A stretch of DNA of 64,000 bases, taken from the NCBI RefSeq assembly GCF_036345915.1, contig NZ_CP107785.1, positions 8,990,001 through 9,054,000 on the forward strand, written 5' to 3'. The translations under genes were made by a program, and so were the position numbers. The notes under the pieces were generated by a model, which saw only the letters and a program-made list of their open reading frames with translations, made no database searches and was not told the DNA's origin. Source of the stretch: Nocardia sp. NBC_00565. GTDB taxonomy: Bacteria > Actinomycetota > Actinomycetes > Mycobacteriales > Mycobacteriaceae. Shown in pieces: positions 51,545 to 60,082 of this stretch (position 1 is the stretch's first letter; the number at the start of each line of letters is the position of its first letter).

Positions 51545-53938
51545 ATGATGGGGGAACAGTTCGGGAAGTACCGGCTCGACCGTTTGCTCGGGCGCGGTGG
51601 CATGGGGGCGGTGTGGCTGGCGCATGACACCGGCAGCGGGCGCACGGTCGCGCTGAAGGTGTTGGCCGAGCATGTGGCCGCCAATTCGGAGTACCGGCAG
51701 CGGTTTCAGCGTGAGGCGCGGCTCGGGGCTGGTCTGCGGCATCCGCATATCGTGCGGATCCACGGGTTCGGGGATCTCGACGGCCGGTTGTTCATCGATA
51801 TGGAATACATCGATGGCATCGACCTGGCCGAAATGCTCACCAGGGTGGGCACGTTGACGCCCGTCGCGGCCGTCGACTTCGTGACGCAGGTGGCCTCGGG
51901 CCTGGATGCGGCGCATCGGGCCGGGCTCATCCATCGTGACGTCAAACCGTCGAACATCCTGGTCGGCACCGGCGGCCACGCCTATCTCATCGACTTCGGC
52001 ATCGCGCAGAGCCTGGGCCAGACGGCCGTCACCGCCACCGGAATGGCCATCGGTAGCTGGGCCTATATGGCGCCGGAACGCTTCAACGGCACCGTCGACG
52101 CCCGCTCCGACGTCTACTCACTCGCCTGCGTCCTCTACGAATGCCTCACCGGCCGCCGCCCGTACGGCGACACCGACCCGGCCCGCCAGATGCACGGCCA
52201 CCTGATGACCGACCCGCCGCGCGTATCGACGGTGAACCCGGCAGTACCCACGGAACTGGACGCGGTGCTCGCCCGCGGCATGGCCAAGGACCAAACCCAG
52301 CGCTATCCGACAGCACGCCAATTCGCCGCCGCAGCCTACGCGGCCACCGCCCTATCACGCCGCTCGCACGCGGGCGCGCCGTCATCGCCGCCCGGATCAG
52401 CGACGCCGTCGGTCCAGCCGCCGAGCACATCGGGTCGGCCATTGGCTGCCTCGGACGAGGGCGCGCTGTCGCACGCGGGTGTGCCGCAATCGTCGACGCC
52501 TGGGTCGGCGACGCCACAGGCTCGGACGCCGGCTGCGCCGGGTCGACCGCTGGCCGAGTCGGCCGAGGCAGCCGAGGGCGCACAGTCGCAAACTCCGCTG
52601 CCGCAACAGCCGAGACCGACGCGAGTGGAAACGCACGCGCCTATGACATCGGCGGAACCTGCAGCGCCACTGGCCAAGTCGCCGAAGCCGCTGCCACCGA
52701 CAAAGGTACTGCCGGAACCCGGGTCGGCGGCGCAGTCGGGTCGTCCGCAGGCCACGTCGGCCGAGGCGTCGGACGGCGCGCTCCCGCAGTCGCATGCTCC
52801 GCTCTCGCAGGAACCGGTGGCCGAGGAGCAGTCGAGACCGACGCGAGTGGAGACGCGTGCGACGACACCATCGGTAGAACCCGTAGCGTCACTGGCCAAG
52901 TCGCCGAAGCCGCTCCCACCGACGAAGGTGCTGCCGGAGCGGCCGCTAGCTGAGGAGCAGTCGAGACCGACGCGAGTGGAGACGCGTGCGACGGCATCGG
53001 CGGAACCCGCAGCGCCACTGGTCGGGTCGGCGCCGAAGCTGCTTTCGCCGACGAAGGTGCTGCCGGAGCCGGGTCCGACGCCAACGCTGGTCGCGACTCG
53101 ATTGGCACCCGGTCCACCCATTGCACCGGTGGGAAGTGTTGTACCACAACAGAATTCGCCGTGGTCGCCGCGCGTTCCCGGTGTCGCAGGGCAGCCGAGA
53201 TCGCTCGTTCGCCCGCCGACTCCGGCCGGGCGGGCTGTGCCGCAACCGAGGAAAGCCGGGCGGCGAGTGCCGGTGGCCCCGCGGTGGACGGTATCGCAGC
53301 GCCGTCCGTGGATTGCGCCGCCGCCCGTGCGCAGAGCCCCCCGTCGCCCACGGCGGAAGTCCTTCCTGGCCAGGATGATCGGCGCACTCGTCGTCATCTT
53401 CCTGACGCCGTTCATGCTGGCGGCCGGTTGTGCGGCACTGGTCGCCTTCGGCAATACCGGCAGCGGGGGCGGCCCGCGAACCGGCGATCCATCGGTCGCG
53501 GTGCGCGATGACGGCACCGCGCAATCGGCCGAACCACCCGCGCCACTGCTATCCGGCCTGAACACCCCGGTGCGTGACGGGAAGTTCGAATTCGTGGTCA
53601 CCGCAGTGGATTCCGGTATCTCGCGGATCGGATTGCAGAACGCGGGCGGCACCTACTCCATCGTCACCCTCGACGTGCACAATATCTCCGATGAGCCGAA
53701 ATGGTTCCTACCCGTGGGCCAACGCCTCGCCGACCCCCAGGGCCGCCAGGTCGATCACAATGCGATCGCCACCATGTGGCAGACCACCCAGCACCGCTAC
53801 GGCTACTCGTTCGAACTCCAACCCGGCCAGTCCGCCACCACCCAACTGGTCTTCGACGTCCCCCAGGACGTCACCCCCAGCCAGCTCGAACTCCACGACT
53901 TCATGCTGTCCAATGGCGTCACCGTCAACCTGAACTAG
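51545..53938 (+). CDS. transmembrane serine/threonine protein kinase 2 with DUF4352-like sensor
   Basis: 797 aa; ATG 51545 follows GGGAGG. Kinase domain to about residue 270: LLGRGGMGAVWLA, VALKVLAEH, LIHRDVKPSNILV, IDFGIAQSL, YMAPERFNG. Residues about 275-610 are a Pro/Ala/Ser/Thr linker with three copies of an about 40-residue unit (RPTRVETRATxxxEPxAxLAKSPKPLPPTKVLPE pattern). A membrane helix follows (MIGALVVIFLTPFMLAAG), then an outer DUF4352-like domain (DGKFEFVVTAVDSGISRIG, VTLDVHNISDEPKWFLPVGQ). It probably senses an extracytoplasmic cue. It lies 240 bp after kinase 1; tandem duplication is likely. Confidence 0.94.
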   Translation: MMGEQFGKYRLDRLLGRGGMGAVWLAHDTGSGRTVALKVLAEHVAANSEYRQRFQREARLGAGLRHPHIVRIHGFGDLDGRLFIDMEYIDGIDLAEMLTRVGTLTPVAAVDFVTQVASGLDAAHRAGLIHRDVKPSNILVGTGGHAYLIDFGIAQSLGQTAVTATGMAIGSWAYMAPERFNGTVDARSDVYSLACVLYECLTGRRPYGDTDPARQMHGHLMTDPPRVSTVNPAVPTELDAVLARGMAKDQTQRYPTARQFAAAAYAATALSRRSHAGAPSSPPGSATPSVQPPSTSGRPLAASDEGALSHAGVPQSSTPGSATPQARTPAAPGRPLAESAEAAEGAQSQTPLPQQPRPTRVETHAPMTSAEPAAPLAKSPKPLPPTKVLPEPGSAAQSGRPQATSAEASDGALPQSHAPLSQEPVAEEQSRPTRVETRATTPSVEPVASLAKSPKPLPPTKVLPERPLAEEQSRPTRVETRATASAEPAAPLVGSAPKLLSPTKVLPEPGPTPTLVATRLAPGPPIAPVGSVVPQQNSPWSPRVPGVAGQPRSLVRPPTPAGRAVPQPRKAGRRVPVAPRWTVSQRRPWIAPPPVRRAPRRPRRKSFLARMIGALVVIFLTPFMLAAGCAALVAFGNTGSGGGPRTGDPSVAVRDDGTAQSAEPPAPLLSGLNTPVRDGKFEFVVTAVDSGISRIGLQNAGGTYSIVTLDVHNISDEPKWFLPVGQRLADPQGRQVDHNAIATMWQTTQHRYGYSFELQPGQSATTQLVFDVPQDVTPSQLELHDFMLSNGVTVNLN
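52823..52992 (+). repeat. direct repeat in the kinase linker
   Basis: A stretch of about 41 bp encoding EEQSRPTRVETRAT occurs nearly identically from about 52823 and again from about 52952, 129 bp (43 codons) apart. A more diverged copy starts near 52611. It marks recent in-frame expansion of the linker. Confidence 0.85.
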
Positions 53939-54061
53939 CTGCGCCCAACACCGGATCAGCGCTGATCGCACAGCCTCATCTGGGCAATCACCGACGCACG
54001 TACGGGTGGGGAATCGTCGGTCACGCGGCCGAGGTCGCCGGTCGATGCTCGCGATATCGGG

Positions 54062-55021
54062 TCAGCGTGCGTTGTCGACCGAGCTGACCAGTGCGGCCAA
54101 GGAGGTGTGCACGGCTCGGCGTCCGATGGTCAGTGCCTCGGCGAGCAGTGCGGTGTCGCGGGCAGCGCTATCGATATCAGGCGAGCCGAGAGGCGGATGG
54201 ATCTGTAGGACCGCATCCCCGAGGTTCGCCATAAAACCGTCCTCGACGGACTGCTGGTGTGGCCGCTGGAGCCAGGCGCGATAAGCCCCAGGTGCGCGCA
54301 CCCGCAGATAGCTACCGCCCACCACCTGGTGCAGCCGCGGGGCGGGTGGCCTTTGCTCATCGATGCGGCGGGTGCGCAGCACCAGCGCGTGCGTCGTCCC
54401 ATCGCGCACCGCTGTGCGGATCGGCACTGTTTCGGACAGACCGCCGTCGAAATACTCGGCATCGCCCAGCGGCACTGGCGGCCCCGCGAGAATCGGTAAC
54501 CCCGCCGAGGCGCGCAGCGCGGTCATCAGCGTGTGTTTGTCGACAATGTGGCGATGCAAGTCGACGGCGTGCCCGGTGCGGGTATCGGTGCCGATGGGAT
54601 GAAAGGTGGTGGTGTTGGCCAGAATCGCCGGAAAATCCATCGGCTCGATGCCGTCGTACACCTGGTGCACCAGGTAGTCCAGATCGAAGGCCGGGCGTCC
54701 GCGCAGCAGCCGAGCCGGATCGACCGCGCGCCGCATGATCACCGGATCGGTCCAGGAACGCATGCCGGCCACGGCACGTCCACACAACAGCCACGCGCCG
54801 TTGATCGCGCCCGCCGAGGTGCCGTAGACGGCGTCGAAGATCGCGGCGAGCCCGAGTTCTTCCAGGGCCTGCACCATGCCGCTGGAGTAGACGCCGCGAC
54901 TGCCGCCGCCCTCGATGATCAATGCGAGGCGATGGCCGTCGGCGCGGCACGAGGATTCACGTCGGCCGCGGATGACCTCCGCGACGGTCGGCACAGCGGT
55001 CGAACGGCTCACCCGATTCAC
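54062..55021 (-). CDS. patatin-like phospholipase
   Basis: 319 aa from GTG. The patatin motifs are complete: oxyanion loop IIEGGGSRGVYSSGM, nucleophile AVYGTSAGAINGAWL (GxSxG) and catalytic Asp in EYFDGGLSETVPI (DGG). No signal peptide is evident. Expected to hydrolyse acyl chains from phospholipids or neutral lipids; physiological substrate unknown. It converges with the second kinase across 123 bp. Confidence 0.9.
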   Translation of the reverse strand: MNRVSRSTAVPTVAEVIRGRRESSCRADGHRLALIIEGGGSRGVYSSGMVQALEELGLAAIFDAVYGTSAGAINGAWLLCGRAVAGMRSWTDPVIMRRAVDPARLLRGRPAFDLDYLVHQVYDGIEPMDFPAILANTTTFHPIGTDTRTGHAVDLHRHIVDKHTLMTALRASAGLPILAGPPVPLGDAEYFDGGLSETVPIRTAVRDGTTHALVLRTRRIDEQRPPAPRLHQVVGGSYLRVRAPGAYRAWLQRPHQQSVEDGFMANLGDAVLQIHPPLGSPDIDSAARDTALLAEALTIGRRAVHTSLAALVSSVDNAR

Positions 55022-55128
55022 GATACGACAAGGCGGGCGTACACAGCGTTGCCCGAGCGCCCGCTCGAATTGGTATTCGCCCAGTGTTTACGTGATCGAC
55101 CGCACCGGTATCCGGCCGCAAACGACAA

Positions 55129-55164
55129 AGAGCGGGCGCGGACTCCGATGTCCGCGCCCGCTCT
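55129..55164 (-). terminator. 15-bp terminator hairpin after accA3
   Basis: Perfect AGAGCGGGCGCGGAC / GTCCGCGCCCGCTCT with a 6-base loop, 12 nt after the accA3 stop on the minus strand, followed by a T-containing stretch (TTTGTCGTTT). Confidence 0.8.
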
Positions 55165-55176
55165 CGGCGGTACCGC

Positions 55177-56982
55177 TTACTTGATCTCCGCGAGCACCGT
55201 GCCCTGGGTGATGGCCGCGCCCGCCTCGACGGACAGTCCGGTGACCACGCCCGACTTGTGCGCGTTGACCGGGTTTTCCATCTTCATCGCCTCGAGCACC
55301 ACGATCAGATCGCCGGCCTCGACGGACTGGCCCTCTTCGACCGCGACCTTCACCACGGTGCCCTGCATCGGCGCGGTGACCGCGTCACCGGAGGCCGCGC
55401 CGGCACCGGCGCCGCCACGCTTGCGCGGCTTGGGCTTCTTGCGGATCACACCGGCGCCGTTGCTCGCCGCACCCGCACCGCCGCCACCGACGGAGAAGTT
55501 GCCGGGCAGCGAAACCTCGACCCGACGCCCACCGACCTCGACGACGACCTTCTGCCGCGGCAGGTCCTCGTCCTCGTCCTCGGTGACACCGGCCGGGGTG
55601 TACGGCTCGACGGTGTTGACCCACTCGTTTTCGATCCACTTGGTGTAGACGTCGAACTTCTCGCCGTCACCGATGAACGCCGGATCCTCGACGATCGCGC
55701 GGTGGAACGGGATGACGGTAGCCAGTCCCTCGACGCGGAATTCGGCCAGCGCGCGGCGGGCCCGCTGCAGCGCCTGCTCGCGGTTCTCGCCGGTGACGAT
55801 CAGCTTGGCCAGCATCGAGTCGAACTGGCCGCCGATCACACTGCCCTGCACCACACCGGAGTCGACGCGCACACCGGGGCCGCTCGGCTCGGAGTAGACC
55901 GCGACCGGGCCGGGGGCGGGCAGGAAGCCGCGACCGGCGTCCTCACCGTTGATCCGGAACTCGAAGGAGTGACCGCGCGGCGTCGGATCCTCCTTGATCG
56001 TCAGCTCGTGGCCCTCGGCGATGCGGAACTGCTGGCGCACCAGGTCGATACCCGCGGTCTCCTCGGTGACCGGGTGCTCGACCTGCAGGCGGGTGTTCAC
56101 CTCGAGGAAGGAGACGGTATCGCCCTGCACGAGGTACTCCACGGTGCCCGCGCCGTAGTATCCGGCCTCCTTGCAGATGGCCTTGGCGGAGGCGTGGATG
56201 CGCGCGCGCTGGTCGTCGGTCAGGAACGGCGCGGGGGCCTCCTCGACCAACTTCTGGAAGCGGCGCTGCAGCGAGCAGTCGCGGGTACCGGCGACCACGA
56301 CATTGCCGTGCTGGTCGGCGATGACCTGGGCCTCGACGTGGCGAGCCTGGTCCAGATACTGCTCGACGAAGCATTCGCCGCGACCGAAGGCGGCGACCGC
56401 CTCACGGGTGGCGGATTCGAACAGCTCCGGAATCTCCTCGATGGAGTGCGCGACCTTCATACCGCGGCCACCGCCACCGAAGGCGGCCTTGATGGCGACC
56501 GGCACGCCGTACTGTTCGGCGAACTCGACCACTTCGGCCGCGTTCTTGACCGGATCCTTGGTGCCCGCGGCCATCGGCGCCTTCGCGCGCTCGGCGATGT
56601 GGCGCGCGGTGACCTTGTCACCCAGGTCGCGGATGGACTGTGGCGAGGGGCCGATCCAGATCAGCCCGGCGTCGATGACAGCCTGGGCGAAATCGGCGTT
56701 CTCGGAGAGGAATCCGTAGCCGGGATGGATGGCGTCGGCACCGGACCTGGCCGCGGCGTCGAGGATCTTGTCGAAGACGAGGTACGACTCGGCCGAGGTC
56801 TGGCCGCCGAGGGCGAAGGCCTCATCGGCGAGCTTCACGAATGGGGCATCGGCGTCCGGCTCCGCATATACCGCGACGCTGCCGATTCCGGCATCCTTGG
56901 CCGCCCGGATCACGCGAACGGCGATCTCGCCTCGGTTAGCTACGAGTACCTTCGATATCCGCGCGCTGGCATGGCTGGGCAC
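55177..56982 (-). CDS. accA3: acyl-CoA carboxylase biotin-carboxylase/BCCP subunit (alpha)
   Basis: 601 aa, the expected AccA3 length. Biotin carboxylase domain: [65 protein letters not shown]. The C-terminal BCCP domain carries the biotinylated lysine in [11 protein letters not shown] Gly/Ala-rich hinge separates them. It carboxylates biotin, which the AccD beta subunits (AccD5 here) use to make malonyl- or methylmalonyl-CoA. Start GTG 56982 with AGGAGG 5 nt upstream; the frame upstream is not conserved. Confidence 0.97.
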   Translation of the reverse strand: MPSHASARISKVLVANRGEIAVRVIRAAKDAGIGSVAVYAEPDADAPFVKLADEAFALGGQTSAESYLVFDKILDAAARSGADAIHPGYGFLSENADFAQAVIDAGLIWIGPSPQSIRDLGDKVTARHIAERAKAPMAAGTKDPVKNAAEVVEFAEQYGVPVAIKAAFGGGGRGMKVAHSIEEIPELFESATREAVAAFGRGECFVEQYLDQARHVEAQVIADQHGNVVVAGTRDCSLQRRFQKLVEEAPAPFLTDDQRARIHASAKAICKEAGYYGAGTVEYLVQGDTVSFLEVNTRLQVEHPVTEETAGIDLVRQQFRIAEGHELTIKEDPTPRGHSFEFRINGEDAGRGFLPAPGPVAVYSEPSGPGVRVDSGVVQGSVIGGQFDSMLAKLIVTGENREQALQRARRALAEFRVEGLATVIPFHRAIVEDPAFIGDGEKFDVYTKWIENEWVNTVEPYTPAGVTEDEDEDLPRQKVVVEVGGRRVEVSLPGNFSVGGGGAGAASNGAGVIRKKPKPRKRGGAGAGAASGDAVTAPMQGTVVKVAVEEGQSVEAGDLIVVLEAMKMENPVNAHKSGVVTGLSVEAGAAITQGTVLAEIK

Positions 56983-57144
56983 TGAGCCTCCTGTTAGCAA
57001 TCTTTTTGGTCGCCCCGTGGTCGACAAACTTCCGTCTGGGGGAGTGTAGGCAGTCTGCCAACAGAGGCTGAACTCGGATAGCCCTACTCAACAGTAGGTC
57101 GCGGATCACATCAAGCCCCCGCTTGTGCCTGACGCAGATCAGGG

Positions 57145-58059
57145 TTACCTGGTACGGGCCTTGCGGACTGAACCGGTCGGTGCGTCACCGGGTTCATACC
57201 CCTTGGCAATCGGCATGCGCACCGAGTTACCCCATTCGGTCCAGGAGCCGTCGTAATTGCGCACCGTTTCGAAGCCGAGCAGATAGGTCAGCACGAACCA
57301 GGTGTGACTGGAGCGCTCGCCGACGCGGCTGTAGACGACCACGTCTTCTTCGGCCGCCAATTCGCCGTAGGTCTCGTCCAATTTCGCGCGGGACCGGAAG
57401 CGGCCGTCGGTGTTGAAGGCTTCGGTCCACGGAATGTTCACCGCGGTCGGAATGTGCCCGCCGCGCAGTGCCGCGCTCTCGGGATTGATCGGCGGTTGGA
57501 TCAGCTCGCCGGAGTACTCCTCGGGTGAGCGCACGTCGATCAGCGGTTTGCCCAGGTGCGCGTGCACGTCCTCGCGGAACGCGCGCACGGTGCTGTCGTC
57601 GCGATGGACCAGTGGATACTCGCTGCGGATGCGGTAGGGCAGGTCGAAGGTGGTGTCGCGTGCCTCGGAGATCCACGCGTCCCGGCCGCCGTCGAGCAGC
57701 CGCACATCCGGGTGCCCGAACAGGGTGAAGACCCAGAAAGTATGCGCGGCCTGCGCGTTGCCGCGATCACCGTAGATCACCACGGTATCCTCGCGCTCGA
57801 TTCCCTTGTCGCGCATCAACTCGGTGAACCGGGCACCATCGATATAGTCACGCGTAACCGGATCATTCAGGTCGCCCCGCCAATCGATCTTGGTGGCGCC
57901 GGGAACGTGTCCGATGTCATAGAGCAGTATGTCCTCGTTGGACTCGACGATCTTGAGTCCCGGCGTGCCTATGTTTGCCGACAGCCACTCTGTGGTTACT
58001 AGTCGGTGAGGATGTGCGAAGGGACCGAAAGCAGGATGAGAGTCCGGAGCAGCGGGCAC
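57145..58059 (-). CDS. sseA: SseA-like rhodanese with catalytic Cys replaced by Ser
   Basis: 304 aa, two tandem rhodanese domains. The N-terminal non-catalytic domain contains [17 protein letters not shown] and [10 protein letters not shown]. The C-terminal catalytic domain contains [24 protein letters not shown], then [18 protein letters not shown]. In homologues this loop is CRIGERS; here residue 244 is Ser (codon AGC), and the protein contains no cysteine at all. Thiosulfate:cyanide or mercaptopyruvate sulfurtransferase activity by the persulfide mechanism is therefore not expected. It is divergent from a SufR-like regulator. Confidence 0.92.
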   Translation of the reverse strand: MPAAPDSHPAFGPFAHPHRLVTTEWLSANIGTPGLKIVESNEDILLYDIGHVPGATKIDWRGDLNDPVTRDYIDGARFTELMRDKGIEREDTVVIYGDRGNAQAAHTFWVFTLFGHPDVRLLDGGRDAWISEARDTTFDLPYRIRSEYPLVHRDDSTVRAFREDVHAHLGKPLIDVRSPEEYSGELIQPPINPESAALRGGHIPTAVNIPWTEAFNTDGRFRSRAKLDETYGELAAEEDVVVYSRVGERSSHTWFVLTYLLGFETVRNYDGSWTEWGNSVRMPIAKGYEPGDAPTGSVRKARTR

Positions 58060-58225
58060 GATATGGGTCCTTCACACGAGGTAGACGGTGGTTACAGCGG
58101 TTCGGGTCTCGCAGCGATGGTAAGTGTGAGGCGATAGGGAAACTCGTTTCAGATCACAAATCGGCTGAATGGGCGAATAAATCGCACCCTCATCCGATAA
58201 AGTCTCCCGGGAGGAGGGGTGAGCT

Positions 58226-59056
58226 ATGTCCGATTCTTGGCCGAGGCGTCGACTGCTCGCGATCCTACGTGGCGCTAGCGAACCTCTCGATGCGCAAGAA
58301 CTGGCCAGAATCACCGGACAGCACGTCACCACTGTTCGGTTCCATCTGGATGTACTCACCAGGGAATCGCTGGTGCGGCAATTCCAGCAGCCACCGCGCG
58401 GCCGTGGCCGCCCGCGCATCGGCTATAGCGCGGTCCAGCGATCGGTCGGTTATCAGGAGTTGGCCCAGGTATTGGCCGACCAGCTCGGCCCCGATCCACG
58501 GCGTCGCTCCGAGGCGGCCATCGAGGCCGGGCGGGCGTGGGGCGCCAAGCTCGACGCGGGCGATCACGCGGTCGAATCGCTGGAGGACGCCAAGGACGTC
58601 ACCATAACGCTGCTCTCGGAGCTCGGTTTCGCGCCGGAACGCGATCCGGCCACCGAAACCGACGAGCAGGTGCTGATCCGGATGACCGCCTGCCCGCTGC
58701 GCGAACTCGCGCGCACCCACTCCGAGGTGGTGTGCGGCGTGCATCTCGGTCTGATCAAAGAGGTCCTGGACCGCAATGGTGTGCGCGGTGAAGTGAATGT
58801 CCGGCTGCACCCTTTCGTCGAGCCGGAACTCTGCGTGGTCCGGTTGGAGCTCATGGCTGGACGACGGGACCAAGAGGCACGACGGGACCAAGACGTGCGG
58901 CGGGAGCCGGAGCACGGCCGCGAGGCGACACCGGTGCCGATCGGCGCCGAAGCCGGAGCAGAGCAGAGGATCGCGCCGCCGTCAGCGGGCCGAATGGCTC
59001 CACAACTGCGCAATGCCGACCCCAACGTCACCAAGCAGTCGGCGCAGCAGTGGTAG
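58226..59056 (+). CDS. SufR-like helix-turn-helix regulator with conserved cysteines
   Basis: 276 aa. N-terminal winged HTH (RRRLLAILRGASEPLDAQELARITGQHVTTVRFHLDVLTRESLVRQF, residues about 7-54). The C-terminal part has TACPLRELARTHSEVVCGVHLGL and ELCVVRLE: a C-x13-C pair plus a third Cys, as in iron-sulfur-sensing SufR-type regulators. Residues about 212-276 are a charged, low-complexity tail with a duplicated RRDQ unit, whose last 75 bp run antisense into maf. It is divergent from sseA across 166 bp and probably regulates it or itself (inference). Confidence 0.82.
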   Translation: MSDSWPRRRLLAILRGASEPLDAQELARITGQHVTTVRFHLDVLTRESLVRQFQQPPRGRGRPRIGYSAVQRSVGYQELAQVLADQLGPDPRRRSEAAIEAGRAWGAKLDAGDHAVESLEDAKDVTITLLSELGFAPERDPATETDEQVLIRMTACPLRELARTHSEVVCGVHLGLIKEVLDRNGVRGEVNVRLHPFVEPELCVVRLELMAGRRDQEARRDQDVRREPEHGREATPVPIGAEAGAEQRIAPPSAGRMAPQLRNADPNVTKQSAQQW

Positions 59057-59617
59057 CCCGATCCCGATAACGCTGGACGGATCGCCATCGATGCGATCGA
59101 CGAACCAGCCGCCCATGCCGTCGAGGGTGAACGCGCCCGCCACCTGCAAGGGTTCACCGGTCGCGATGTAGGCGTCCAGCTCCTCGGGTTCGGGTTTGGC
59201 GAAATGCACTGTGGTGGAACTGCAGTCGACCGATTCGGTGGTGATCGCACCGTCTCGCAGGCGCAGCACGCAATGACCGGTGATGAGATCGGCACTGCGC
59301 CCGGCCATCTCGGCCCAGCGGGCCCGCGCCACCTCGGGCGTATGCGGTTTGCCCTGCAACTGGCCGTCCACCAGCAGCATCGAATCGCAGCCGACGACAA
59401 CGCAATCCGTGGCGAAGTCGGGAATGGTGGCGGCCACCGATCGGGCCTTGGCCCGCGCCAGTTCGACCACGACGATCTCGGGCGCCGTACCGGGCGGCAG
59501 TGCCGCGGCGACGGCGTCCTCGTCGACGTCGGAGACTCGGACGACGGGATCGATGCCCGCCGAGCGAAGCACCTCGCGGCGGGCCGGCGACGCGGAGGCG
59601 AGAACCAGTCTCGTCAT
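58982..59617 (-). CDS. maf: Maf-family nucleoside triphosphate pyrophosphatase
   Basis: 211 aa. The N-terminal [19 protein letters not shown] is the Maf signature, followed by LARAKARSVA, VVVGCDSMLLVDGQLQGKPHTPEVA and GEPLQVAGAFTLDGMGGWFVDRIDGD. It hydrolyses non-canonical or excess nucleoside triphosphates. It starts 5 nt after accE5 and probably shares the accD5-accE5-maf transcript. Its 3' end overlaps the convergent regulator by 75 bp, which is unusual for two conserved genes. Confidence 0.94.
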   Translation of the reverse strand: MTRLVLASASPARREVLRSAGIDPVVRVSDVDEDAVAAALPPGTAPEIVVVELARAKARSVAATIPDFATDCVVVGCDSMLLVDGQLQGKPHTPEVARARWAEMAGRSADLITGHCVLRLRDGAITTESVDCSSTTVHFAKPEPEELDAYIATGEPLQVAGAFTLDGMGGWFVDRIDGDPSSVIGIGLPLLRRLLGDVGVGIAQLWSHSAR

Positions 59618-59622
59618 CCTTT

Positions 59623-59952
59623 TCAGTCGCGCAGGTGTGACAGTTGCGGGAAGGCGTACGGGGAGAACGGGGAGGTGCCGCGATGCATCAGGGTCGGTCG
59701 ACCCCAGCCGTCGGCCGGACCGGCCGGACCGCTGCCCGCGGCGCCGTTCGCGGCCGCCGACAGCACTAATACGAGCGCCGCGACATCCTCGTCGGAGGGC
59801 GCTCCCTTGATGACTCGAATGAACGGATGCTCGATCGCCTCGGGATCGGGGGTCGCCGCTGGCGTGGCCGCCTCGACCACGGCCGCGATCGGGTCGACTG
59901 TGAGATCCAGTTCGACGGCGGTCAACACATCTTCTTCTGCCACGGTCGTCAC
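59623..59952 (-). CDS. accE5: acyl-CoA carboxylase epsilon subunit
   Basis: 109 aa. The conserved epsilon core is FIRVIKGAPSDEDVAALVLVLSAA, followed by a Gly/Ala-rich linker and the C-terminal GWGRPTLMHRGTSPFSPYAFP. The N-terminal 40 residues are acidic and variable. The epsilon subunit binds AccD5 and AccA3 and raises carboxylase activity in actinobacteria. Second gene of accD5-accE5-maf, 130 nt after accD5. Confidence 0.93.
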   Translation of the reverse strand: MTTVAEEDVLTAVELDLTVDPIAAVVEAATPAATPDPEAIEHPFIRVIKGAPSDEDVAALVLVLSAAANGAAGSGPAGPADGWGRPTLMHRGTSPFSPYAFPQLSHLRD

Positions 59953-60082
59953 AGTGCCAGATCCTCTCTCTATATTGATCGAGCCTACGAACCCGATGTC
60001 ATATGGATCAAGCGATCATCCTCGAATTCACTCATTGCTTCTCTGCAATCAGTGTGCGCGACCCATCGAGGTTATCGCTCGA

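Noticed and set aside
53954..53967. 14-bp perfect palindrome GATCAGCGCTGATC after kinase 2
   Set aside because: No loop, no U-tract and no promoter context; short palindromes like this occur by chance.
55258..56985. A 575-codon open frame antisense to accA3
   Set aside because: Mirrors the accA3 codon pattern and has no domain signal.
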